This document shows, one piece after another, positions 46,421-59,300 of a DNA stretch of 64,000 bases (position 1 is its first letter; each line of letters begins with the position of its first letter). Made by a program: the position numbers and the translations under genes. This stretch comes from Corydoras sp. C115 (Eukaryota > Chordata > Actinopteri > Siluriformes > Callichthyidae): the NCBI GenBank assembly GCA_019802505.1, contig JAFMOC010000039.1, positions 496,001 to 560,000 of the forward strand, given 5' to 3'. The notes under the pieces are model-generated. The model did no database searches. It was given only the letters and a program-made list of their open reading frames with translations, and was not told the origin of the DNA.

Positions 46421-47003
46421 GAAGAGTACACAGTACGTACAGTAGTCCACAAACAAAGGGACTACAGTCTGGTATTGCAAAACTACAAAGTCCATCTTTA
46501 AAGTAAGTGGAACTGATAAAATAAGACAATAAGTGTTGCAAAAATGGAGTTGTGTCCAATCTTTTGACCGGTACATGTGTTGGGTTGGTTTAGGCACTGA
46601 CTGACCCAAATTATTATAATCAGCTGAGTAAATTAATGAAAACATCCAATTACTTTGCGGTTCTGTGGGAAACAATGTAGTGGAATATTTTGGAAACGTG
46701 ACTTGAACACTGAAATATTTAAAACTCCCACAGAATGACACACTGAGTACAATAGGTAAAAATACCTTCCCTAAATAATTAAACCCCTATCCATTATTAG
46801 TTTTAAAGATTTTCCTATGCTGTGAGTTTTAGTACATATTACAGCTCACCCTAAACTACATATCACTGGGTTATAAAATCCACGACTTATTATTCCAGAT
46901 ACTACATACATCATAGAGAGTGACATATACATTAGTACAAAATGATTTGTTGAAGAAATGTCATAAAAAAACTCACAGGTTTCTTTAAAAGTCGTGCAAA
47001 CAT

Positions 47004-48024
47004 TTTATTACACAACTCACAAGTATATCAGTCATAACTTCATACATTCTGCAACACATTACACAACAGCAAACATTTCTATAATATAATAATTATATAC
47101 ATCCAAAATAATAGAAACAGTATACATAAATTCAAAATCTGTGCAACACTCTGTAGGCAAATAAATCATTCTAAGTTAGTACCAAATCCATGTTACAGGC
47201 CAACAGATATCATATAAATGTTGAGTAGAAAGGTTTTTTTCTTTACAAAAGTTTTGACACGTATTTGGAACTCAGTCAGAATGACATTGACTTTCACATG
47301 CTATCACTAATTGCTAGCATCACAGCTTTACACATACACACTGTAGTTAAGGCTCAAACCTTTAAACCATAATATATCCTATTAATCTTTAGTGTTGCTG
47401 TTTTTCCAGTTATATTTAACTTAATGAACCTGACAATAGTGAACATTCTCCTCACAGTACATTCTGAGAGACTAAAACACAAGAAATTAAGATGACATTT
47501 ATGTAAAATGTCCATTTCCAGTCAAAAGCAGCACTTTTCTTTTTATAAATCTTTGAAGGTCATCACTTCGATTTTACACACCATGGTCAGCAAAGACAAA
47601 TGTTCCACGGTTTGATTTGGCAAAATGTTTTCCATCATGGGCGACAAGATGTAAAGCAGCAATTATGCACACACCGTGGTGTTGCATTTTTCAGTCATTT
47701 TTGTCAGTAGTTCTGAACATTTAACATTTTCTTTAATATTCACAAGACCTTCATACTTGACATCAGCCATGTGGAAACAATAGGCTCATTTAAATTGAAG
47801 AAAAGGAGGCCAACATAACAAGCTGTACATTTATCTCAGATGTCAACATAAAACAGAGTCTGATGATAAATTACAGCAGGAAACTGAAGGTATTCCAGTG
47901 GCTCTGTTTCCAGGCTGTTCATCTTGTACGATTATACACGTAGTGGACAAGTGTCAGTCGACAGCCACTTTTCGTGAACACAAAACACATTCTCTTCTGT
48001 CTTTGGCAGGGTGACAATATGTGT
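47004..48024 (-). other. klhl12: klhl12 3' UTR with poly(A) signal
   Basis: AATAAA on the minus strand at 47004-47009, about 1.02 kb beyond the TAA stop at 48025-48027. End inferred from the hexamer only. Confidence 0.55.
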
Positions 48025-51000
48025 TTATTTTTCCCGCAACACACAAACCCCTGCATCACATCGCTGTGTGGCCATAGAGGTCACAACTTCCCAGCTGTCC
48101 AGAACAGGGTCATAACATTCTATACTGCTGAGCAGCGAATTGCCATCATACCTGTACATGGTGAAAAAGAAAGCAACAAATATGTAGATTTTAAGTTTGG
48201 GGTTTAATATTGTTTACTAATATTTACTAATATAGTGTACATATAGTAGAAAAGTAGCTGAGCTCTTACCCTGCGATAGCATACAGTCGTCCCCTTAGGA
48301 CGGTGGCTCCCACATAGCATCGTGGCGTGGTCATCTGTGCAACTGTTGTCCAATAGTCTGTGCGGATATTGTAGACCTCTACTGAAGAGAGGTGAGCTGT
48401 TCCATCAAAGCCCCCAACTACATAAATGTGGTCATTCAGCAGAGCCACCCCTGCACCTACGATACAAAATATTGGCATTAAAAATTGGCATTTATTAGCA
48501 TTTTCCACAAAATAAAAAAAAATAAAACAATAAATACAAATAATAAAATTAAAAAACACTTTTGACTGACCAGAGCGTTTGTTTGCCATGGGAGTAACAC
48601 TAGTCCAATGACCAGTGTGTGGGTCATAGCGCTCCACAGAATTCAGGATGTTTAAACCATCATAGCCACCTGTAATTTTGTAACAGTTACATTAAAATAA
48701 ATTCATATGGGACATTACTATTAAACATCATAATGTGGACAAATATGTTCATGAACTTCACATGTCTGGTTGGTGTAGACCTCTAGTGATGCAGATTGTA
48801 ATAATGCTTCAATAATGCTAAAGGTCTTTTGGGGCAATCGTAGGCTTGTGATTAAAAAACCTGAAGGTCCCTAGTTCGATTCCTGGTTCCTTCACGTACT
48901 ATGGCTGAAGTGCCCTTAAACAAGACCCCTAACCCCAATTGCTTCTCGTGCAAGATAAACAGGGCAGGTGTTCTCACTTTACTCAATGTGTGCATATGTG
49001 TGTGTTTCACTGCATGGATGGGTTAAATGTGGAGGAACAATTCCTCTGTGTGTAAGCACCATAGGCAAAATCGATCAATTTTTTACTTTGGTAGGGAATT
49101 CCTAAGTACTGTGTGGTGCATTATATGGACAAAAGTATTATGACATACCCCTTAGTCACTAAATTCAAATGTTCTATTCAGTCGTATTAATAGTTAAATG
49201 TATAAAACAAAGCCTAATTTTTGTGCAACTGCATGTGTAAAACTTTGTTATACTTAATATAATTCGGGGAAGGCTTTTTTTATTTGGCATGACTGTAAAC
49301 TGTGGTACAAATTAAGTTTTTAAGACATTTCTTTTGTGTGAAAAAAAAATTCAGTGGCCTGCAGAGAGCAGTGACTTTGACCCCCATCAAACACCTTTGA
49401 GACTGCAGTGTCAGACACCACAGATCCATCCATCCATTATCTTCCGCTTGTCCGGGGTTCGGGTCGCGGGGGAAGCAACCGAAGTAGGGAGACCCAGACC
49501 TCCCTCACCCCAGCCACCTCCATCAGCTCGACTGGGGGAACCCCGAGGCGTTCCCAGACCAGCTGAGAGATATAATCCCTCCAGCATGTCCTGCGTCTTC
49601 CCCGGGGCCTCCTCCCAGCTGGACTTGCCTGGAACACCTCCCTAGGAAGGCACCCAGGAGGCATCCTTACCAGATGCCCGAACCACCTCGACTGGCTCCT
49701 TTCGATGCGGAGGAGTAGCGGCTCCACTCCGAGTCTCTCCCGGATGACCGAGCTTCTCACCCTATCTCTAAGGGAGAGCCCAGCCACCCTGCGGAGAAAA
49801 CCCATTTCGGCTGCTTGTATTCGCGATCTTGCTCTTTCGGTCATTACCCAAAGCTCATGACCATAGGTGAGGGTCGGAACGTAGATTGACTGGTAAATCG
49901 AGAGCCTTGCCTTGTGGCTCAGCTCCTTCTTTACCACAACAGACCAGTATAGGGTCCGCATCACTGCTGACCCCGCGCTGATCCGTCTGTCAATCTCACG
50001 CTCCATCTTACCATCACTCGTGAACAAGACCCCGAGATACCTAAACTCCACTTGAGGCAAGATCTGATCCCTGACACCACAGATGTTCTTTAAAAAAACG
50101 ATATTTAGAAATGCTCATAGATACAATCCCAAATGTGTAAGTGTAAGTCACAGCACACATATGCATTTACCATCCTCCCCCTTATGCTTATCCAGTCATG
50201 TATTTTAATTATGTAATAACAGCCTGCAAACAATCGACTCTTTGACTTGCATAATTATGGTTTCATTGCACACAGACATGTTGTTATGTGTGAGTGACGT
50301 TCAATGCTGATCATATTAAATCCTCATTAACTTGCTGGCATGATTATTGCAGACCTCACCAGCTGGACATCACTGTTTATGTGCAATGTTTGTTCACAAT
50401 GGTACCTACCTAAACAGTAAATAAGCCCACTGGCAACAACCAGGCCTGCTCCTTCTCTGGCTGTCTGCATATCCCCAAGCATGCTCCACTGATCGATGTT
50501 GGGGTCGTATCTCTCCATGCTTGTGTGTCGCCGACTGCCATCAAAACCACCAGCTACATAGATCATATCTGAAGAAACAATGCAAATGCACCAAGTACTT
50601 AAAATGAATGCTTATGCTTTCTACAAATGAATATGCACATCATAGAACAATAGTGGTTTAAATGTGATCCAGCCAACTGAAGAGTAAAAAAATGGAAAAA
50701 TAACAATTGTATTTAATTTCATAAAGTGATCTGAGAGAATGAAAACTTTAAGCTGCACTGGATTTTAGCTCATCATTTAATTTAACTTGAAAATGGATAA
50801 CTTTTACTGACAAGTTCTCATGAGACTTGAATAACATATTGTTGAAAGGGCAAGTTAAAATGACTGCAGGATAAAATATGAAATTACAGTTGCTCCACCT
50901 CCAAGTGTAGTTGCCCCAGCCAGGCCACGTCGTACATTCATGGTGGCCACAGTGTACCATACACCATCCTCATCTGCCGTGTAGTCCAAACACTCTACGG

Positions 51001-53318
51001 AACTGAGACGAGAGCGTCCGTCATAACCGCCGATCACATACACACGATCATTGAGGGCAACTGTGGCAACATATCGCCGTTTCCGTGCAATGTTCTAAAA
51101 TTTGAGGAAATACAAAGAACTGAGTGAGTAAACAGTGCATTTCAAGACAGCCAAAGGTTAAGACACCTCTATCAAGTTGCACCACTACAGTGTGAGCTCA
51201 CATAGTTTAAAACACAAAGAGCATTTTTTTGACAAATGTTCTGCAAAGCACAGATCATAATGACTTTTCGACTGAGAAAAACTAGATTTCTATATAATAC
51301 TGGCTGCTTTCTTAGAGGTTTGTCTTAAACCAAAGACATGCTTTGAAATATGTACGAGGGCTCATGCCTGGGTGATTTACGTTTCGTCTCATTATGAATG
51401 TCATGCTTTAGTAACACATTTAGCTGAACATCTATTGTCTCAGAAGAGTAGTTGCTTTCAAGACAAATCAGCCACATCTTTTTTGACAGCGCATATGACT
51501 TCAGACAGCAGACAGTATTTGCATGTCTGTGGGTGGCCAAATACTGTACTACCTCCTTTTTGCCTGATTTGCTAGAACCAAAGAATTTACAAATTGCCAT
51601 AGGTGGACTGTGCTAATACTTAAGAAAACAGCTGAACCACTAAAAATCAGTCAGTCACACACTAAATAGCATAATCAACCTAAACTGGTGAATATAATAT
51701 GGAACTGGCGAAGGAGAGGGTCCTAAATATTTGTGGCAGAGCAGAGTTTGGCTCCATTTATATTTTAATATAAATTAACATGAGATTGGTATAACCTTGG
51801 TTGATAAAACTAAACGTACCAATGACAAAATCATCACCTTAGTGAAGATGCAGAAGTGCCTCGAGATACTTTTTGCCATACAGTGTGGATATGATGGTAA
51901 AAGCTCTCTGTGGTCTTTTTTAATACATACACATACATACAGCCAGAGGTATAGATGAGGCATTTATTTTGTAGACCTTTTAGATTCAAGTCATTTTAAA
52001 GTACCTTGCACAAAATTTCATAACACTTTAATATAATTTAATGGTACAGTGAACTGTAATAAAGAAAATGGCACTGCTATCATTATCACTCTGCATCCTG
52101 AATCCGTTCTAGCAATATGGGTGTGTTGAGTCAGACATAGCGTGGGTTGAGTCAGACATAATCTTCTGCAAGAAGTGTATAATGGTCCACCTGCTGCTTT
52201 GTGATTGTCTAGCGATTGTTTTCATGCTCTACAGTCAATCCTAGTTAACAACACTGATACACACCCAACCACTTATACACCAAAAAGTGGGATTAGTCAA
52301 ATGAATAAATAAGTAAGTAAAATAAGTAAATAAATAACCAGCGGATAAAATCCATCTCATGTTCCACCCTAATCTGTTCATTCTTCTTAATTTCAAATCA
52401 GCGCATCAGAAAAATGACTTCTAAATCATGACATGATACTGCATTAAGCACAGATCAGTGAACTTGTGTTTACTGTTTTTTCATATCTTACTATTAATAG
52501 CTTACAATTCATTATTATAAATCTCAAATCCAGGTCATGTTTTACAGAAATTAAAATTTATCCCATAACATCTTCTCAAGCCTCTCAAATGTTTAAAGGT
52601 TCCGTATAAGTTTCATATCAAACTGGACAAATTTTATCTAAAACAGAACATCTTTTGTACACCTCCCCCCTCAGACCTTGAACCTGTGAGCCTCAGGAAG
52701 TTGAGCACACTGAGCAGTGAAAAGATAATAATGGATCGTATGACCGGACTCCTCCCTCAGGCATGCGCTTTCCATGTGAGAGATGCAACCAGAGTGCAAA
52801 CAAGTGTGGAATGTGGTAAAGCTCTGTTCATGGCTTTATGACACTTTTAATGCTTTTATTGCACATTAATTCAGTAGAAGCAACTCTGTCAAATCTGTTT
52901 AGGTAACATTTAAGTGGAATAAACAAGTCTGTTATTAATTAAGTAATTGATATACAGAATGTTTGAAAACTCTTGATCCTTAATTGTGTCTAACCTGCAT
53001 TTGAATACTAAGAATACTTTGGATGAGCAACACAGCTCATTTCACTGTGTTTTTCTTTTTTACTGAATGCTGTTTGTCTCAGCCTGAGAAAGCCATTATG
53101 GTTAAATTCCACCACATATCTCTGATATACTGTTTGGCTCAGTTAAATACTCTGCTCTCACTGACTGTGTAATGTTGAGCCTCACAGCACTTTTTTTTAA
53201 CAGTAACTTACTGGAAGGAAAGTCCACTCCTGAGTTTTTGGATCGTATTTCTCCACAACGTCAATGGGAGACTGCTGACTGCCAAACCCTCCAATCACCA
53301 ACAACACTTCTTTAGCGC
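48025..53318 (-). CDS. klhl12: klhl12 coding exons 6-11: six-bladed Kelch propeller
   Basis: Residues ~274-564. Kelch repeats are visible by their GG pairs: VIGGFGSQQSP, VIGGYDGRSRL, VAGGFDGSRRH, GGYDGLNILN, VVGGFDGTAHL and GYDGNSLL. The end is CDAGVCVLREK then TAA. This propeller binds substrates such as Dishevelled. The exon 9 donor is CTG|GTCAGT. A truncated LINE lies between exons 8 and 9. Confidence 0.96.
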
Positions 53319-56300
53319 CTGAAACCATTTATAAAGAAAGTAAAGAAAACCAAGACTGTTACTAAGTACAGTTTCACAATCTAGGCATTTCAGGTTTGTG
53401 GTGTAACCGGATGTTTAACTTTTATTGCATCTTAAGCTTAATTGTAGAGCTTACCTAATCTAGGTTGGGTTCTAGGCCCCTGCATCTCACTGCGTAACTC
53501 AGGCCTCAAGTGAAACTTCTTGGCTTCATCCACAAGGTCTCGGCAGGCAAGACTGCAACGGATAAGAGGCTAAACGAAAACAAAGACACATTCATTTGAC
53601 AAAATGATTTAAATGAAATCCATTTTCATAAAGAAAGAAAGAATTAGTTTAAAAAAAACACCACCTGGAAAGATTTATGGTAAAATCGTATATATAATAA
53701 GTTAACTTACTGATATGGTTGTACAAATATCAAAATTAGACTATGTGTATATATTTTTTTGTTTTCTAAAGTGGTATTGATCTATTTTTTCACCTTAAGA
53801 AAACACAAGAACAGAATATATCTTCTTTTAGACTGATCACATTTACACTTTTATCCAAAATGACTTACAAGTAAAAGAACAACAGCAGTCAGTAAGTGAA
53901 GGGGGAACCATTTGAACTGTAATATTATTAAATCACGATCATTTACTGAATTAATTCTTATGCCTAGATTTTAGTACATAGAAATATTCCACCTATTGTG
54001 GAAAAGTTTATTTATTTAAACACTTGGATCCAAATAACTGTAAGATAAGCCTCTTAAATATACTTTTATGTTGATTGCATTTCTACACGTATTTAAAGAA
54101 AGAAAACCCGAAGTGAGTACAAGAGTTCAAAAATGGAAATACAGGAAATCTGTTTAGAAACTGAGAAACATTCTGCAGCTGTACAGGTTGCAGGTTGGAG
54201 AGGTATTGTTACTTATTTTAAACAGCATTCTTCTTTTGTATACATTTACTGAATAGCTAAAAAGAAATTCCTAAAGAAAACTTTTGTGTTGGTAAGGATT
54301 CCTGCTGCTCCATTCAGAAGAACAATAATGTAAGGTCATGAACGTTATAGGACTATTAATATGCTTATTCAAAACGGATTTACATCCATTTAAAAAGCAA
54401 CAACACAGTTTTATATTATTAGAGTTTAAGTTTTTTTTAGATTAACATGTGAACATTAATTGATTTTCCTGTAACTCCAGTTTCATACCAGCTTCTAAAA
54501 AAAATGCGCATTACATACAAAATATACAGCAATATACAGAAAAATGTGCATAAACGTTATGTTGGTTGTTGCTTTCACAAGGAAAGTTTTTTGAAAAATG
54601 TGCAGTCGTGAAATGCAATTAAAACAGGAATTAATTTTTAACAGATACAAAAACAAAATGTGTAAAATTTTGCTCATCAAATTTGTTGTTTATAGGAATA
54701 AATAATGGATCTGATCAAATCATATGAAAGTTAAGAGTTTAAAAAGCATAAAAATTACCACACAATGTTGGTAACTGGGAAAATAAAATGGAGACCAATC
54801 AAAACCTCAGGCTTCATATGTATAAAGTTGATCACAATTGCCTAATTAATGCTAATATTAAGAGAATTACCAAAAAGTCCAAAAAGAACAGTTCATGCAT
54901 TAAAAAAGCATTTCAGTATTTCTCTATTGACCTTAGAGAACACTGTAAAAAGATTATGAGAAAAATATGAAATATTAGTCCTTGTAGGGTAAGGCAACCT
55001 CGGAACGGGCTTGACCTTCAAACCCTCAGATAACATTACATTACATTACAAAGTGCCAAGCTACAAGGAGAGCTCATAGCCACACAGTCTTTAAAGTACT
55101 TGACGCACACAGACATAGATACATAGATGAGTATCCAAATACAAGGTAGGTTTTGGGTTGATATTAGGCTTGAAATTATTTTCCTGTTTAAAAGAATGGA
55201 AATATGAGGTCACATCACACACAATGTAGCACTCAGGAACAACTGGTTACAAGTTATGGTGTAACAAAAATAAAACAGACCGTCAGCAATGGGTAAAAAA
55301 GGCCAAATTCTGTCATGGTATGGAACTTTATCAGTGTCCACAGACCAATGACATGCATAGATGTTAAAAAAACAAAAAAAAAAAACGCTGATATATTGGG
55401 ATTTTACAATTACAGTGGAAATGGCTTTTACTTTTGTATTCCGGCTTTTACTACAATTTCCAATAGAATTTCAGGAACTTTAACAACTTTGGTTCTCTTA
55501 ACACACTAACCACTACGGTCAAAATAATAAAAAAAAAACAACCAAGAACCTGACCTCTGAATCGATGACGTCAGTAATGTAGCGTGGTGTGAGCAGAGGC
55601 AAGCGCACATATTCCAGCATGTCTGATAGGTATGGCTCACGTTCCTTCCTGTTGTGTTTCACCCAGTTCAGCACAGCCTCAAACACGGGTTCTTCAGAGT
55701 CCACCTATGAAACAATCATGTCCGTTAAAAAGTCTTATTCACCAACACCTGAAGAGGACAGACACAGCAAGAACACTAAAGTATTAATAAAACGCTTTAT
55801 TGTTTTAAACTTCTCTATTGTGGCAGCAGTCCATCTAACTATCAGCACTGAAACAAACCTGTAGTAAAAGACTTAATACTGTTACAGTCATGTTACTGAT
55901 AATGTTATACTCATTTTCATTCATTATCTCCCGCTTTATCCTCTATTAGGGTCGTGGTGGGGTTCCCCATGCCCATCCAGGGGAGAACGTCTCGGGCGCC
56001 GGGCAGATAGATCCAGGACAGGGCGCCAATCCATCGCTGGGCACACACTCATTCACACAGACACACTCTATATGGGGCAATTTGGAGAATTCAATTGACT
56101 TGATCCATGTTTTTGGACTGTGGAAGGAAACCGGAGAACCCGGAGGAAACCCACGCAGACACGGGGAGAACATGGAAACTCCACCCAGATGGGGATTCGA
56201 ACCGGGAATCCCTAACGCTGAGAGGCGAACGTGCTAACCACTAAGCCACCGTGCCGCCTAATGTTATACTGTTTTACAAAACAAGAGCATGTAAGAGAAT

Positions 56301-59300
56301 GAAACTACATATAGATTAAAAAAAAAACCCAATAATTTAGTGACCAAATAAATAATGCTGGGTTAATTAGTTCATTATAACAGACATAATACAATGCAAA
56401 CATTAACTTAGTTTAGAAACATCTAGTAATTATTTTTTTATAATAAAAAACTTTTCTAGGAAAAATATTAGCATGTAGTTAATTTACATTTTATAATTGT
56501 GACTATAAATAAAGATAAAGAACTATTTTCGTCATTACACAGCCACAGTAAAAGAAAAAAGGTGAAGAATATTTTAGGTGATGAAACGCTGAGATAAGCT
56601 TCCTTAAAACCAGGTGCAATGTTGTAAGTTGGCTTTTAAAATGAGATGTGAAATGTTGTGTGCACAGGAAACTGGCTGGGTCAGGCATTTCAAATGCAAA
56701 ATAGGACTGTAGATCCTTACATTAATGGTCTAGATTGGAAGGCAGTTCCTTAATGGTCAGCCCCCCCCCCCAGCACAAAGCAGTTATTATTTAATTGGTG
56801 AATAATTTTAAACATTGCCAAGACTGATGTGGTGGTGGTGTGTGGATCAGACACAGCAGTACTACTGGTATTTTTAAAGACTGTTCACTCACTGTAACTT
56901 TATTTGCACACTGCAGAATGTACATTTAACATGAGTTATTTTTTTCATAATAAATTATACATAACATTGTGCTTTAAGGTAAAGAAAATAAAATCTTACC
57001 TGAATCTCATCACACTTAACCAGTTTCTCCACCTCACTCTGGCTGAGGAGCATAAACTCTTCGTGTTGCACCACCTCAGAAAAATGTTTCTGTGAGAAGA
57101 GTTCAGCCGCCTGCATCAAGTCGACACAGTTATGTGTTTCTGCAAAGTCTCGGATACCCAGGCAATTGGAGGGGTCCAGCTGACTGTTGAGAAAGTCGCA
57201 GCAAGCCCTTTTCACACCTGGGTACAACATACAACACAGGCGGGTGAAACAGAGCAGGACTCATCTGGCATTTACATAATGGATGAACTATGTTTTATAA
57301 CTTTCGGAATTGTTTTTTTTTTTTTTTTTTTTTTAAAAAGGCCTATTTTGTGTTTGTGTCACAAAAGCTGGAGACGATTATAGTTGTCATGAAGACTTTA
57401 CAAAGAAAGGACCTTTGTTCACCCTGACATTCCAGCTATGAGATAAAAAAACTCAACATTGTACCATTCTGCCTCCACATAACTTGGTTTTAGGAAATTT
57501 GATAGCAAAACAATATGAACATTAGAACATTCATTCATTATCTCCCGCTTTATCCTCTATTAGGGTCGCGGTGGGGTTCCCCATGCCCATCCAGGGGAGA
57601 ACATCTCGGGCCCGGAGCAGATAGACCCAGGACAGGGCGCCAATCCATCGCTGGGCACACACTCACTCAGACAGACACACTCTATATGGGGCAATTTTGA
57701 GAATTCAATTGACTTGATCCATGTTTTTGGACTGTGGGAGGAAACCGGAGAACCCGGAGGAAACCCACGCAGACACGGGGAGAACATGGAAACTCCACCC
57801 AGATGGGGATTCGAACCGGGAATCCCTAGCGCTGAAAGGCGAACGTGCTAACCACTAAGCCACCGTGCCGCCACATTAGAACATAAGAACCAAAAAAAAG
57901 AACCTGATTGACTGTCTTTAGTTTTCTGTTGTTTAAAAACTTGAACTGCTTCGCCAACAGTTCCTATTTATTTAGAGCCCTATATTAAAAAAAAGTGAAT
58001 TTGTTCATTTGGCTAATGGCTATTATGTTTTTAATTAGGTACTTAATTAAGACAGATGAATACCACACACACGTGTACTATTTCATTTTGTGTGTTCACA
58101 GATCAGTCATTGCGAATTGGAGTTGTTTCTGACTTTTTTTTTTTTTTTTTTTTTTTGAATTTTTGCTTAAGAAACCCACACGGCTGCTCATTTAGCCAGT
58201 TTCACTGTGAGCTTCACTCATTCGTTTCTACCACTCGACCTTTGTACAGTTGTGTTGCTTTTAGATTTGTCATGGTTATGTGGTAATAAAATATAGATAG
58301 CCATGTGAGCGGGTTTATGCAGCAGTGAATTTTATATTCTTTCGGGTATGGGGGGCATATTCACAACAATAACAAGATTCATCAGACTCAAATTTTGAAG
58401 GATGAGTCTCATAGGAAAGTCATAGGGACATTCTGGAAAAAAGCTTACAGAGTTGCTTGACTCTCCTCTTGTCTAAAGCATTGAGACAATATGATCTCAA
58501 CCAAAAATTTGGACATAAAGAGATCATGCATGCTGTAATCAAAGTTGACAATGCAAAATTAGATATGTAGCAATAAATAAAGCATAAAATATTGGAAAAT
58601 GGTTATTTCATTGTAAAATCATGACTACTGAATGATCCCATTCACTGGGTCAGGTCTATTTGCTCTGCTTATTTTGCTTCTTATTTGCATCAAGTTCAAT
58701 CTTTGGTCATCAGTCCGAATCACCGATTTTGAACCTTTTCATCTAGCCTACTGGTGATGGCACCTGGTAGCGTGATTCGTGTTTGGGCTCTAAATCTGAC
58801 AATTGAGATTTCAAACCATGAGTAGCTTATTGCTTCACAGATGCTGTATCGTGACTAACCCAACCATCAAGTTGGGATACTAGTAAGTCGCTTTGAATAA
58901 AACCATCTGCAAAATGACAATGTAAATCTTTTGTAAACTAGGGTTGAGGACAGACCTGGTGACCTACCCCATACAACCTTTCGCAATGAAATATTATGGA
59001 TTAAAATCAATGAAGACCTGGTCTATAGAGTACCCAAGAGATAGGAATGAATAACACACACAATGGTGTCGGCAAGTCCTGTTAAATCAAGGCTTTTGAG
59101 TATTTTGTATTAAGAACAAAAACTGATTTTGAGTGTAATTAGTACATAATAATGAAAACAAGAACCCAAAATACAAAGACAAAGATTACACAGCAAAACA
59201 TTATTTGCAACCATTGCAAAGTATTTACACAAATAACTATTAGCATCTATTTAAATGCGAGTGCCAGCGCTCTTAAATTTAATAGGCAAATAACTTACTG

